Part shown: positions 43,730-55,187 of the stretch, piece after piece
How positions within the stretch are numbered: position 1 is the stretch's first letter
Layout of the letters: each line of letters opens with the position of its first letter
DNA from: Isoetes taiwanensis
Taxonomy: Eukaryota > Streptophyta > Lycopodiopsida > Isoetales > Isoetaceae
Assembly: GCA_021234155.1 (NCBI GenBank)
Contig: JAJEKV010000016.1
Coordinates: 2,716,471-2,780,470 of the forward strand
DNA length: 64,000 nt
Direction of reading: 5' to 3'
The notes under the pieces: model-generated
What the model saw: only the letters and a program-made list of their open reading frames with translations
Database searches by the model: none
Told to the model about the DNA's origin: nothing
Made by a program: the position numbers and the translations under genes

Positions 43730-46180
43730 ATGGCTGGCTCGAAGTCCATACTATTCCATGGAGTCAAAGTGGGTGAGGGAAAAGTACATACCTTCGAGAA
43801 GCACCACAACTTGCCCTTGCCGAGAGATAGCGTAGTAGTGTCTATGGAAGTTATTCTTGACGGAAGCATTGGTTTGCCATTTCCTGAACCAGAATGTACA
43901 ACACTCGCGGATTCTTTAGGGAGTTTTATTTTGGCCGCCAAAAAGGATAGCTACCCTTACACAAGAACCTATCCACACCGCCAAAGTTAAAAAAATTGAT
44001 TAGCAGGGGGTTGGAAGCACCGGAAATCCCTTCCGTGAATAACTTTCGAGGGCATTTCAAGGGGCGAGCTAGTAGAGAAAAGTTGCACACTCCTCCATGA
44101 TCACAAGACACCTTGTATGCCCTTGGGGTGATCATCTTCATCGACCCTAATCAGGTGTTTGACATGAGATTGGGAGAAGACTACTTGGCAAAGAACCATA
44201 ATGAAGACATTCCCTATGCCAGATAGGCCGACTATGCGATGCCAAGCATGTGCTGAAATGCCACAATTGCACGACCTGGTGAGGTGGCCGATTGCTTTGG
44301 TGTTAGTAGACAATGTTGCTGTGTCAACACTTATTAAGGCTGTGAAATAGACAGTCATTGAAGCAGAACCCTATGCCATGCAAATTGAGTCTGAAAAGGC
44401 ACCAAAGAGGATGTACAGAATGGTTAACCTGGACACCACATTCACCTACTGTGGCTACTAAAGCTGAGAGAAAAATCACAGCAGCTTCCATTTTAGACTT
44501 TAAATCTTCGCTTTGTCAAGAGATGCGAAGATGCCAGCGCGCAAACTCCTCAACAACCGAGATTGCGCGGCATGCGTGGGTTCTATTGAACTCTGCGAGC
44601 TTCGACAGACCACATTTGTTTTCAAAGATGTTAGACGCCTGCTCGGAGAACGGCCCGGTCCGAAAGCCGATGCTAAATAATAAGGTGTATGCGTGAAAGC
44701 ATGGCATAGAGCCTATGGTATTCAATGTCCACATTCTATAAGTGGCTTAAGACTTTTCCTTGCTGGTCACGAGTTGTCGAGCATGGTAACATGGGCTCCA
44801 AAAGCCGAGGCCTCACACTCTCACTAAAGGCCATACTCTCTATGTACATAGATGAGAATGCAGACGATGCCCCACAGTCAAAAAATCACTACCGGGAGGG
44901 TGAGAGAGAATGTGAAGAGGCTCCCTCCTCCGCCTTAACTAAAACGCATATTCTTCAAGAGGTGGACGCCAATGTGATGGAGATGATGGGCAAGCACGTC
45001 TCTCATTCTTCATTCTCACGTGGGAAGCAAAACCATGCAGAGGTTGCAATAGCAAAGAGGACACACCTCCAAGTGCAATAATATTGTAATAAAAGAAAAT
45101 GGCTAAGACCGTGAGATCCACGGGAGAGAAGAGAATTGCATGGAAAGGATGACAGCCCCGGATCTCTTGTAGGAGCTTGTATCGGGTCATGGAGAGCTTT
45201 TGTCCCATCGATCACCGGATCAAAGGCGCCTCACTATCATACATGATAAGATGGACCAAAACAAGACTATGATTCCAAGACCGGAGAAATTAGCCAAATC
45301 GGTATGGAGAGGTGAACGCTTGAAAGTTAAGCGTGGATCGGGTGCACTGATGCATGGCCATGGCACGTGCCTTAGGACATTTTTTCACTGATCTTTGGAA
45401 GGATGATTCAAATTTTCATGTTGGTTCTTTGAATCATGCTATCAAAACACCGGAGGACACTTCAAAGACAATTGGGGGCATTTGAGAGAAGAAGCTCGAC
45501 ACGAGGGCATGGGGAACCGCACTTCTAAACAAAGCGGGGTTGAGGACAAAAAAAAAAAACAATTGCACTGGGGTAGACTTTGTAGCACCTCCTAAGCAAC
45601 CAAATAACTTAAGAGGTTACCTAGGCGACTCTACTTGCAGCTTAGACAACCATGCAAGTGGGCAGAACAAGAACGTGATATCTCTTCTTTATCTTTCCTA
45701 TCTTGTGGGTTGGGTGTTTTTTGATCAAATACAGGTTGGCTTCATGATGGTAGGCCACACTCATGATGACATTGATGTGCTCTTCGGTAACTATTCAACG
45801 TTAATCGCAGGTCGGATGCTCTAACTATTCCGTAACTAATGCAACTCTTCCGAATGTAGCACAAAGGCACCGCACACCATACCTTGTTACCGAGGTTCCC
45901 CGATTGGAAGGGTTTCGTAAAAGGATACATTCCTGATAAGAAGGACCGCTTGATTGGTCACTTGGAGCCCTTATCGCTTAAGTTCTCGCATGAATGATGG
46001 GTGGCCAAGAATATTACAAGATGAGACCTGGTCATAGAGAATGGTTGCCGAAAAGGGTATTCTGGATGTGGAAAGCGATGACACCGGGTTTGCCAAAGAT
46101 ACCATTGGCTCGCCTAAGACCGGCCAAGCCATATGCATGCCTCAAGGACATAGGGAGCATTGAGGTCGCCCATTAGCGGC
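43730..46180 (+). pseudogene. Gene with DUF8039-like and DUF7869-like segments
   Basis: The start ATG at 43730-43732 follows a CTTGCAG acceptor-like sequence. The first segment, 'MAGSKSILFHGVKVGEGKVH' and 'SLGSFILWPPK', resembles the DUF8039 domain of plant transposon-associated proteins. After a broken middle (44100-45080), 45200-45391 gives 'LTIIHDKMDQNKTMIPRPEK' and 'ALMHGHGT'. 45540-45824 gives 'DNHASGQNKN' and 'VGFMMVGHTHDDIDVLFGNY', and 45994-46176 gives 'EWLPKRVFWMWKA'. That order matches DUF7869 proteins, a large plant family of unknown function resembling transposase-derived proteins. Many stops and shifts are present. It is divergent to the gene ending at 42494, with 1.2 kb between the starts. 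Confidence 0.6.
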
Positions 46181-46917
46181 ACATGATGCATTGGGCTAAT
46201 ATCTCCAGTGGTTGGTGTGAACTCGCGGGTCCAATACCTACATGAACGAGGTTATGGGACTACCGGGTGCAAAGTGATGCGGTGCTAGGTGAAGTACCCC
46301 CGCAATGCGTAAATTTAACTTAGGCCTCAAACAAGGCAAGTTAGTGCTTCAAGAGCCTGAATCTATTCAGGTCGATCGATATGACGGTCCGGGCCGCCTA
46401 TGTCGGACCTCGCTAAGGATAAACCCAAGAATGCAAGGTGGAGATATTTGACCCATACCAAGATGTACATAAAGGTATGTTTCTGCTTGTAAGACCGGCA
46501 GATGCATGTCCTACATGGGTAGCCTATGCGTAGGAGGATCCTATACAAGACCCCACCGCCTCATTATAATGAGGTTTTTAGGTCTTGGTGGGAGCCCTGC
46601 GGGCTGGGAAAGGAACCGCGATACCAATAGTATTCGGACCGCCGGCATAAGAAGTGGAGGTGAATCCTAATGACGGACCACGCTATCAGCCTCTCAAAAT
46701 GATAGACTATGCCCGGTTAGTTGAACCGAAACCATTATTGGTTTCGATCCCCCTCGCATTGGTAGGAATCCGTGTGCAGGGAACTATTGGCAAAGAGGCC
46801 TCGAGGATGGAGATGAAACTTGAGTCTTCAAGGTACAATAAAGTAGTTAATTTTATTGCTTTGTATAGATTAATACAAGTGCTATTATGCATTACGCCTT
46901 GCATTTTTCATCTAAAC
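46181..46917. other. Downstream remnant of the DUF7869-like gene, unassigned
   Basis: A plus frame from 46654 ('DGPRYQPLKMIDYARLVEPK') may be the degraded C-terminus. No domain was recognised. Confidence 0.35.
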
Positions 46918-48040
46918 ACAAGAGCTCTTACACTATACAATGTTGAATGTGTGATTCATTCATCATCTACAATGTAGTAGTGATCCCCGATATCTCATAG
47001 CTATTGCGCCAGAAGCCAAATCGATGGATCATAACATGAATTGGCTCTGTGGCAACGAATCTCAAATAAAGCTTTCCTTCGCAAGTAGGGATCAAGAAGA
47101 AGACCCCCGCCTAGGCAACCCATAAGATTAGAGTGGCTCATTGAGCACTTGATTGCCTCGGGATGTGGTGAACTCATGAAGGAGAAAAATCCATGGGAGA
47201 TGAGTGAACTTTAGCCCAAGGGGAAAAGCTTTTATAGCTAAGTAGAATTAGTCACGTGAATTATTAGTAGACTACACCGCCATTATTGCGCGTGTATAAG
47301 ACTGTTGTATACATACAAGTATAATACATATGCTTTTAAAACATGTTTTGTGGATTTTAATATGGTAGAAGTTTTTGTGCTTCATTGAATTCAGTGTGAT
47401 TGAAAATAGGGACCGCTTGCATATATAGTGAAGTCAAGAGCACACCCTTACACTACACTCGTGTATGATACATCAAACGCATACATTATAATGCGTTTCA
47501 TACCATTATTATATCATAAACAGATACGAGAGTCATCACCGATAACATTGACTCACTCATCATCAACACCAAAGCTCGTGGATGCTATTCAAATTTCATA
47601 GATCTCTTGATCGGAAGCCAAAAATATGGACCACAACACGAAAGTGAGCTTCTTGCAAGCACCAGCGTGACCATCAGCTTTTAGATTGGAGCCATGGATC
47701 AAGATTAACACCATTTCTAGCGATTCATTCAGATCGTTGTAGCTCAAGTAGCACTTGAAAGATCTGGATGTGCTCACGACCCAGGCATCGAGGAAGCCAT
47801 GGAAGATGAATGATCTCTACACCGAAGTCGAAATGTTTTTATAGTGAAGTAAAATTATTGATGTGAATTATTGGTGTAGAAATGTAGGGCCATTATTGGG
47901 CTTCTACAAGTATCATGTACACGTACAAGTATAACACATAATTTGTATGTATATGTGTATGTTAATTATCTCATGTTTGTTGGGGTCGAGAACTAGGTGA
48001 AAGTATTCGTGCTTGAGCAAATTAGGTGTGCTTAAAATTC
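46918..48040. repeat. Diverged tandem duplication, units of about 0.5-0.6 kb
   Basis: Unit 1 (about 46918-47430) and unit 2 (about 47437-48040) share an ordered set of blocks: 'agagc.c..acactac', 'tttcatag', 'gaagccaaa..(g)atgga', 'tttttatag(t)gaagta(a)aatta', 'gtgaattatt' and 'catacaagtataa(t/c)acata'. No coding was recognised. Confidence 0.65.
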
Positions 48041-48059
48041 TCAAAATTGCGTTATTTTA

Positions 48060-48545
48060 TCCAATTAATGAAATCATGCTTATTTGTACAAAACATCCTT
48101 CTTCAGGCACTGGTCTAAAATGCAAATATTCTCAGTGTCAGTTAACCCCCGAGTCTTTCTCATCTTTCTCACATTCAAGTCAAAGATGCTTGCATCAATA
48201 GGACGCACTCTACCCATGGTGTCTGAAAGCTTATTTTACGCATAAGCGTCTCAGAATTCATTCCACTTGGCCTATACTAGCTCCATAGAAACGGTAATCT
48301 TGTATGAATCCATTGGATCTGACCTCCTGCTATCAGAAGGATCTGCATCGTCTTCACCACCTCTTTTCTTTGGCTTCCGTACAGTCCATCTTTTCATGTA
48401 TACTTGTTTGAGATAGAGTCCTCTCCAGCATCTCAAACATTTCAGATTTTGACCCGCCCTGTTTGGTTATTAAAAGCAGCCATATTGCATCCATTGTTAA
48501 TGAGCATAGCGCAGTTGCTCAACTTAAGGACTATAATATAGTACA
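48060..48545 (-). pseudogene. GCP-motif exon of family gene, copy C
   Basis: Sequence in the same orientation as 28860-29335 and very similar throughout (blocks 'gtgtctgaaagcttatttta', 'cattccacttggcctatact' and 'caaacatttcagattttgac'). It ends against an inverted copy of satellite DNA at 48565. No intact frame. Confidence 0.7.
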
Positions 48546-48564
48546 GAAAACAAAATCAAATAAG

Positions 48565-48745
48565 ATGAATAATAAAAATCTATCTTAGTATAGTTCTCCT
48601 AAATCACACCAAGCGTGATTAGGTGATGCCAATAAGATGAATGCACGCTCCGCGTGTATTCATTTTACAAACTTATGATGCTTTTAGCATTGTAAGTAGA
48701 TAAAAATATATATTGTGCCGATTCAATACGACTGAATTCACGAAT
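48565..48745. repeat. Inverted copy of satellite tail
   Basis: Reverse complement of about 36640-36775 and 34480-34650, including 'tcacaccaagcgtgattagg' and 'gcacgctccgcgtgtattca'. Confidence 0.85.
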
Positions 48746-49790
48746 GAACGAGATGTTTTGACTATGATGATGTAAGCAAGCCACACCATCTCATGTTTTT
48801 GTATTCAAGGCTTAAGTGGGAAATTAGATGTCCAAATTTCCAGACTTTTCATTTTGGAGGCATTGCTAAGGAGAATAAATGAGTTAGAATAGGGGTCTTA
48901 TGTTGACAAGACAAGCATGTATTGAGTTTATTTTAATGTTAAATGATTCTGGCATGTCTAAGTTTACTTTCAAGATTATTGATTCTGTTTAGGAATGTCA
49001 ACGATGAAGTTTAATGATGCCATAGGATCAGGTCAAACTTGATCATCAAGAATGGGTGAAGAGGCAGGGGGGATAGAAGGCGGCTGAAAGGACTGGCCAG
49101 ATTTGGAAAGGAGTGGGCAAGTTGCGATAAAATGGTTGGATAACCGTGGAAAGCCAACTTCAAAACCTCATTAGCCCACGTTACTGAAGACCTTTTTAAA
49201 CCCTTTTTTACTAAAATGCACTCTTTATCAATATCATTAGCGCATGCATTTCCTACGTTATTTCCTACGGGTATGCAATGCAAGGCAATGATCTAGTAAG
49301 TCAAGTAAGAAAATGTAGTGTCTGGTTAAATTTAACAAAGCAAGGCTACTCTAGAAAGAAATACCAATACCCATGTTTCTAGTCCGGTTTTCAAACCATG
49401 CAGCAGAGTGTTTTTTGATGACTCATACAGAAATTTGGCAAATGTGAAAGATAAGATAAGATAAGATAAGATAAGAAATTTTTACGTCCACGGGAACCCA
49501 ACGGGTTATGGGACAACACATGCAAGGGCAACAGCCCATCTAAAACCTGGAGACTAGGCCCCATCACTAAACACAATAACCAAATAATAGAAGGCCATAG
49601 CCCGTAGGCGGCAATAGCAACGTTGGAACATGTGCAGATTTTTCTTCTATATAAACTATGCAGGACAGAAGGCCTGACAGATTAAGCAGCAGCAGGAGGA
49701 GGACAAGCAGTGAACGCTAGAAGTGAAGCTGAAACTACAGTTGGTTAGTCCTTTGTTTAAAACAGATGGTGCTAAGGATGACACCACTGG
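48746..49790. repeat. Inverted duplicate of 35060-36000
   Basis: See the entry at 35060. This copy contains an extra segment, including the AAGAT microsatellite, between about 49400 and 49590. Confidence 0.8.
49447..49476. repeat. (AAGAT)n microsatellite
   Basis: 'gataagataagataagataa' type run, five to six units. Confidence 0.95.
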
Positions 49791-51252
49791 AACTGTATGT
49801 AGAGCATCTTCCATAGCAGAGGAATGCAAAGCAACCGGCAAAGGTTGATCATGAGCAGATGAAGAAATAACAATGGGAGCTTGAACCTGAGAAGAATGTT
49901 GAACGAGATGCACCGAGACGACGAGTACCTCGAATAAAGCTAACAAAAGCCTCCTTATCGTGAAACAAACGGGCTAATTCTCGACCATTCCAGAAGTTTA
50001 AGATCCAAATTTTTATACCAAGGCCCGCTCTTCACAACTATACAATCTGGTAAAGGCGAGTCCACCGCATAGAGACACAAATTCTTGGACCATTCATGAT
50101 GGAGGAGAAATATGAACCCCAAGTCCCGTTGTAATTGCTACTAGAAATTGATGAGCCATTAGATCGAGGAAGATTAGGTAACGAGAACCAAAGAAGGCAT
50201 CTTTAATGCACGAACCATATGCGTGTAAAGCCGGAGAATAATGCCGGGTACCGGGGATAGGTTCAATACTGTCACGCTTTATACGAAATACGCATGAATT
50301 CAGGCGATACTGGCACACAAATTTGCAGAGGTAAACGCGGGAAATACCGCAAAAACAATTCGGCCGAGGAAGATTTTCGCGGCGACGCCGGTAACAACTA
50401 TATCAAGCAGACGCTGGAAAATTTTTCGCTGCATTTAAACCTTCCGAATCAAGGACGCTTTAAACCAAAATTTTTTGGCGACGCGAAAAAACAACGCCAT
50501 AACGTCGCGCGGACTTTTTTCGCAGACGCCGATTTAGTTCGATTCACAGACATTAACGAAATCTTCCGGACGGGAATTGTTTTTTTTGGTATTTTTTTGC
50601 CGATTTTTTTCGAACACATTGCCATACAGACGCTGAATGACCGATAGCGCATGTGAAAAAATTTTTCAGACGCTATCCATTTAAGCTACAGACGCCGAAT
50701 ATCGGCCACTGTCCTTTTCGGCGATTCTTTCTGGCCCGCAGTGCACGAAAAATTTTCAGACGCTTTCATCGGGTTTTCAGAAGGTTTTTCTGACGAAGAT
50801 TTTTTTTCCGGCGAGAGGTATTTATATCGTTAAATCGATTTTATTAAAAATACGTATTTTTAACTTTATACGCCGAAAATTTTAATTTTGTACGTATAGA
50901 ACCTATCCCCTGGCCGGTACATTATATATTCCCCACCAAGTGGATCAATCCCTCTTGATACCAAAGAGTCCACTGCATCACTACTTTCAAACATAATAAG
51001 AACAAAGTTTTTTGCCAGCAACTTGATGGACTGAAAAGGAGGAAGTTGAAGGCGTCTCAAAAGCCGAGATAACCAAACACGGAACCGAGAAAAATCTAAA
51101 TAGCCACCAGTAAAATACCCAAGAACTGCACAGGAAGATAAGTTCTCAGCACACTTAATATGAGCTTGATGGTCCACCTCAACCACAGGAATACCAGACG
51201 CTTGAACCACACTTCGACAATCAGACTGGTAAAATATATCATCTGGAGGCAA
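49640..51252 (-). pseudogene. LINE ORF1-like protein (DUF4283-like), split by an insertion
   Basis: Leftward from 51252: 'QLPPFQSIKLLAKNFVLIMF' and 'VDSLVSRGIDPLGGEYIMYR' match the DUF4283 N-terminal pattern (a hydrophobic strand, then a 'GG.Y/W.L..P' phrase). The reading breaks at the TIR element (50253-50910). It resumes with 'LLWFSLPNLPRSN' / 'FLVAITTGLGVHIS' in two frames, where DUF4283 proteins have W..LP.LP...W followed by an AIGN.LG phrase. A low-complexity Ser/Val/Pro tail follows to about 49640. ORF1 proteins of plant L1-type LINEs bind element RNA. Its order relative to the RT part (52131-51400) is not the usual ORF1-then-ORF2, so it may be a separate LINE copy. Confidence 0.6.
50253..50910. 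mobile_element. TIR element (658 bp) inserted in LINE ORF1
   Basis: It begins GGGGATAGGTTC (50253-50264) and ends with the exact complement GAACCTATCCCC (50899-50910). Flanking 9-mers GCCGGGTAC (50243-50251) and GGCCGGTAC (50912-50920) agree at 7 of 9 positions, a likely aged 9-bp duplication of Mutator type. The interior differs sharply in composition from its surroundings (CG-containing, A/T-run-rich) and carries six CAGACGC words. The plus frame 50294-50647 has no known domain. Confidence 0.75.
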
Positions 51253-51399
51253 TTCTTGTTGAAGTTGAGTCCACGCAAGGCTTTCTCAAGGTGTCCAAGA
51301 TTGCCGACAACTCCTCCTTACTCCCTTCAGACACTACCTGTAAAGCAGCTACTACCCTTGCCTTTCTAGATTCATTAGATATATCCTTACAAAGCCAAT

Positions 51400-52131
51400 C
51401 ACTAAATCTTTGATATGAAACTTTTGCAACCGAATCACTAAATCTTTGATATTTTATTCGAATCTAAATCCAAGTCTTTCCACAATTCTATTATTCTAGA
51501 TAGCTAAGCCCAAAGAGGATGGGACCGTTGTTCTATCAAACTCTCAAGATTGGGCAGAACCTGTGAAAGACTTGCTTGTTTGTGCTCTCAAGCCTAAACC
51601 CAGTTGGGCAGTGAAATTGTGTATTACTTCAGTTAGATTTTACAGAGTTGCTAAATTTTGCAGGGGAAAGAAGATCGTTCGTATTACTTTTAGCCCGTTG
51701 TCATGCACAGTTGGATGGAAGTGTTCTAGTATGTGATAGAAGGAAACTCCACTCTCAAATACTGTAAGTAGGTGCCACCTCCATATTTTGGTCTTGGTAA
51801 TTGAAGGAGGGGCGTCTTGGCTCGCAAGAGTCTTGATCAAGCTAACTCTCATGCCACTGGACCGGCAGAATGTATCTAGGACTTCTAATTGACGCTGCTT
51901 ATCACGACGTATATGTGCCTCCTAATTATGTGGTGCATGAGCTGAGCTTCGCTCCCTCATGCTCAATAAGCCAACCTTCCAACTGATCAATATACAGGCC
52001 AAACAACATTGGAGAGAGTGGGCACCCCTGGCAGACTCCAATACTACTGATGACAGGTTGTTTTGACGGTGTCAGTTTGCCTAAGCATGTCTCATACAAC
52101 CCATATATCATATTCTGCAGATCCATCAGGG
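51400..52131 (-). pseudogene. LINE reverse transcriptase, C-terminal half
   Basis: The minus frame from 52126 contains 'GVCQGCPLSPMLFGLYIDQL', the conserved GxxQGxPLSP.LF motif of non-LTR RTs. After a frame change and a missing YADD segment, 'RQLEVLDTFCRSSGMRVSLI' follows, matching the post-catalytic helix of the same family. The N-terminal half lies across the chromovirus at 60605-61080. The element would copy its RNA by target-primed reverse transcription; this copy is dead. Confidence 0.8.
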
Positions 52132-52619
52132 TGTCATGAACCTATGTGAAAACAAGAAAAATACTTGGAAAATACGCAATATGCCAAGATCGGCGAAGAA
52201 CCTAATATTTGAACAAGAATCAAAAGTACAATGGCGCGAAGGCAAGCAGGAACACAAGACAGATGCCTAGAAAGCTTAAGATTGACGTTGGACCAGAATG
52301 CTTTGACAAGAAGAAGGTGCCTCTTTATATATCTAGGCCAACAGACATGATCGCATCACTCCAATGGATGAGATCACGCCAAGTGTCGCGTATGTATGTA
52401 GGGTTTATAATATTCTAGAACCTCCTGGAAACAACATCGCATATGAGGAATACGTAAGGGAATGTCTTCAAAAAGTATTGATAGCACATTTGGCAAAGAT
52501 ATGTGACTTGCAACTATAAGCTTGTGAGTTCCACTACCCTTTTGCATCTGTGTGATGACCATCTTTTGTACATACGAGTATAATGCTCGTATGATATGAA
52601 AATATGTATGGTCATCACA
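52132..52619 (-). repeat. Left (3') LTR of chromovirus
   Basis: Begins TGTCATGAACCTA and ends GGTCATCACA on the plus strand. It matches 60091-60604 with substitutions and short indels. Confidence 0.9.
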
Positions 52620-52632
52620 TCACTCCCCTCTT
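52620..52632 (-). other. Polypurine tract of chromovirus
   Basis: The plus strand TCACTCCCCTCTT reads AAGAGGGGAGTGA on the minus strand, immediately before the 3' LTR. Confidence 0.75.
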
Positions 52633-52649
52633 ACGATGGCAACAACTTC

Positions 52650-53264
52650 TCGAAGCTGGGCCGGAGTACTCAAACTTGGTTTATCCGGGTAACATCCGTG
52701 AAACTCCGCAATTTTATTAGGAGCATTAGTCAGATTCTCAGTAGGCTCCCAGGTTCTATCACTTGGTGGGCATCCTTCCCAATCGACCAAGTAATACAAT
52801 CACTGACGAAGAAACTTGGAGTCTAGAATCTGTCGAACCTCGAACTCCTCATAATCATCAGTTTCTACGAGTGGTGGAAGTGGAGGTACTCGATCTGGAA
52901 ATGGATTCGCCATATAGGGTTCCAATAAAGGCACATGGAACACTGGGTGAAGTTGAGCTAACAGCGGAAGCTCCATACGGAAAGTAGCATCACCAACTCG
53001 TTCAATCATCCGATAGGGACCGAAGCGCCGATCATCGAGCTTGTTACAAAAATGAGTTATCGGCAAATCCCGATGCAAGAGCCAAACAAGATCATCAACT
53101 ACAAAAAGAGGAGGATCTTGGTGGTGCTGATCCGTATGATAACAATAACGTGCTTGGGCCTGGAGGAGATGGTGCTGAAGATCATCCTGGAGCATGCAGA
53201 GATTCTCAAGCCTATCCTTGGCACTGGATTGACTGAGTTGTATCCAAGAGCAATGAAAGACCAC
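52650..53264 (-). pseudogene. Integrase C-terminus and chromodomain
   Basis: Minus frame 53264-52800 contains 'VWLLHRDLPITHFCNKLDDR' and 'LLAQLHPVFHVPLLEPY' (integrase GPY/F region: 'RFGPYRMIERVGDATFRMEL'). After an in-frame stop near 52800 comes 'LYYLVDWEGCPPSDRTWEPT' then 'EFHGCYPDKPS', a clear chromodomain with the aromatic residues Y, W, W. Chromodomains steer integration to particular histone marks. Presence of this domain classifies the element as a chromovirus. Confidence 0.85.
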
Positions 53265-53916
53265 TGGGGACGCATGCCAAAATTAATAAAGTACGATGTC
53301 TGGCCTGTGGAAGCATGGACAAAATTATTATAATGATTGGTGCGCTGGCGCTCCACTTGACCATTGGTCTCTAGGTGATGTTCAGAAGATACTGGAGATA
53401 GAAGTGCTGCAAGGAATGAAATGCGCCATCTTAGAAAAAGGTCAACGACAACAAGGATGGCGTTATGGCCCTGGGAGGATGGAAGGTCGACACTGAAATC
53501 CATTGAAATGCTCTTCCAGGGACCGGGCTGGGCTAAAAAGACGAGCAGCCATGTGAATGGTGCTTGGGAGCTTTTGCATAACAGTAAATATCACACGAGC
53601 ATACGAAAGTCTCAACAATGCGGCACAGACCTGACCACCAATAATCTCGAGCAATGAGTTCCAGAGTCTTGGCAATCCCAAAATGGCCGGTGAGAGGAGA
53701 ATCATGACAGGACTGCAGAACTTGAAGTTGGGGAGCACCATCCAAAATATACAAAAGTCCCTCACGAAACAGAAGTCCACCTTGAGCCTCAAAAAAGACC
53801 ATAGTCCAACCGCATTTGCCGGGAAGATGATGCTGAGCCAAGATGTGAAAATACATCATGTGCCAAAGGATAAAATAGAAGAGATGCTCGAACAGACACC
53901 AATAAGGATGTATCAT
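53099..53916 (-). pseudogene. Integrase zinc-binding and core, deleted
   Basis: Frame 53916-53533 holds 'LLFREGLLYILDG', 'CHDSPLTGHFGIAKTLELIA' and 'YWWSGLCRIVETFVCSCDIY', the HHCC zinc-binding module (second Cys pair altered). Frame 53503-53099 starts the core with 'MDFSVDLPSSQGHNAILVVV' (first Asp). It then jumps to 'HLETNGQVERQ' (Glu region) and 'VHASTGQTSYFINFGMRP', so roughly the middle of the catalytic core is missing. Confidence 0.8.
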
Positions 53917-54560
53917 GCGGCCTCTCGAACAAGGTGATGGCCATAAGCTGGAAACAATCAGATCCTAGAATAACCAGTGATTGTTGATCAAATGCTGGCT
54001 CCCCCACCTTAAGTTCAAAATAGGATCTAGAAGAAAGAGCATCTGGTTTCCTTTGAAGTGTGCAAGGCCAAAATTTGATGATGAAATCAAAATGGGATAG
54101 CACCTGTGTATGCCATCGATCCTGCCGACGATTAAGAACTCGAGCAGACTGAAAATAATCCAGGTTGCGTTGGCCCGTATACACAGTCACTTTATGAGGA
54201 GAACCTTCAAGAAATCGTCGTCACTCCTGAAAAGAGGCAACGATTGCCAAAAGTTCCTTATCGTAAATAGAATAGTTGATCTCAGTAGCCTGGAACTTTC
54301 AAGAGTGATAGGTGATCGGGTGCAGCTCATGATCATCTCTCTCTTGTGACATGATGCTGTCAAGAACAAAATATGATGCATCAGCTTCGAAAATATAGGG
54401 ATGCGAAGGATCCGGGTATGCAAGAATAGGTGCTGCTGTAAAGGCATGCTTCAAAGTGATGAATGTTTATTCTACTTCAATTGTCCACTCAAAAGGGACA
54501 GCCTTCTTGGTGAGACGTGTAAAAGGCAAGACAATCTCTGAATAGTTCTTGATGAAGTAG
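53917..54560 (-). pseudogene. RNase H domain of chromovirus
   Basis: 'HPYIFEADASYFVLDSIMSQ'-type reading around 54400-54340 (Asp motif), then 'YSIYDKELLAIVASFQEWRR' around 54260-54200 (Glu motif), then 'KVTVYTGQRNLDYFQSARVL' (54195 down) and 'RWHTQVLSHFDFIIKF'. The order and spacing are those of Ty3/gypsy RNase H. It is split between frames 54447-54187 and 54190-53789. Confidence 0.8.
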
Positions 54561-54739
54561 CGATAAAAATTGGTAAACCCCGAGAAGCACTGTACATCTT
54601 TAACTCAGGAAGGTGCTTTCCAATCAAGAATTGTGCTGACCTTCTCTAAATCCATGGAAACACCCTGAGGTATGACGCAATAGCTAAGAAACTCAACATT
54701 ATCCTGCTCGAATTGACACTTCTCCAGTTTGGCATAAAG

Positions 54740-55187
54740 TCATGTTCACGCAACCGAAAGGACCTTTTGAACATGTTCTTCATGCTCCGCCAAAGTCTTC
54801 GAATAAACCAAAATATCATCCAGATAAATGATCACAAAGAGATCCAAAAACTCCCAAAAACATCGTTAGCCACGTGCTGAAAGTCGCTAGAGCATTGGTA
54901 AGACCGAAAGGCATGACGGTATACTCGAAATGACCATACCGAGTTCGAATTGCTGTCTTCCACTCATTACCTTTCATGATCTAGATAAGATTATAGGCAC
55001 CTCGAAGATTGATTTTGGTAAAGTATCGTGCACCTTGTAGACGCTCAAGTAATTCTAGATCGAGGGGAGAGGATCTGGAGATTATGCCTGATGATCTTGT
55101 TGAGACCGCGATAATCCAAAACCAACCGCAAAGAATCGTCCTTCTTGACAACAAAGAAGATAGCAGCTCCTCGTGGGTGATTGACAA
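54740..55187 (-). pseudogene. Reverse transcriptase, main part
   Basis: Directly downstream of the Helitron junction: '[20 protein letters not shown]' and 'YRGLNKII' (55160-55090), 'RYFTKINLRGAYNLI' (about 55020), '[20 protein letters not shown]' (54970-54910) and 'GLTNALATF'. The YxDD-containing part after it is damaged ('[11 protein letters not shown]'). The N-terminal end is on the far side of the Helitron at 57854-58080. Confidence 0.85.

Noticed and set aside
38640-46180. Complete bacterial-style restriction-modification system
   Set aside because: No restriction endonuclease motif was seen and the genes have spliceosomal introns. Only methyltransferase-like and ParB-like segments are supportable.
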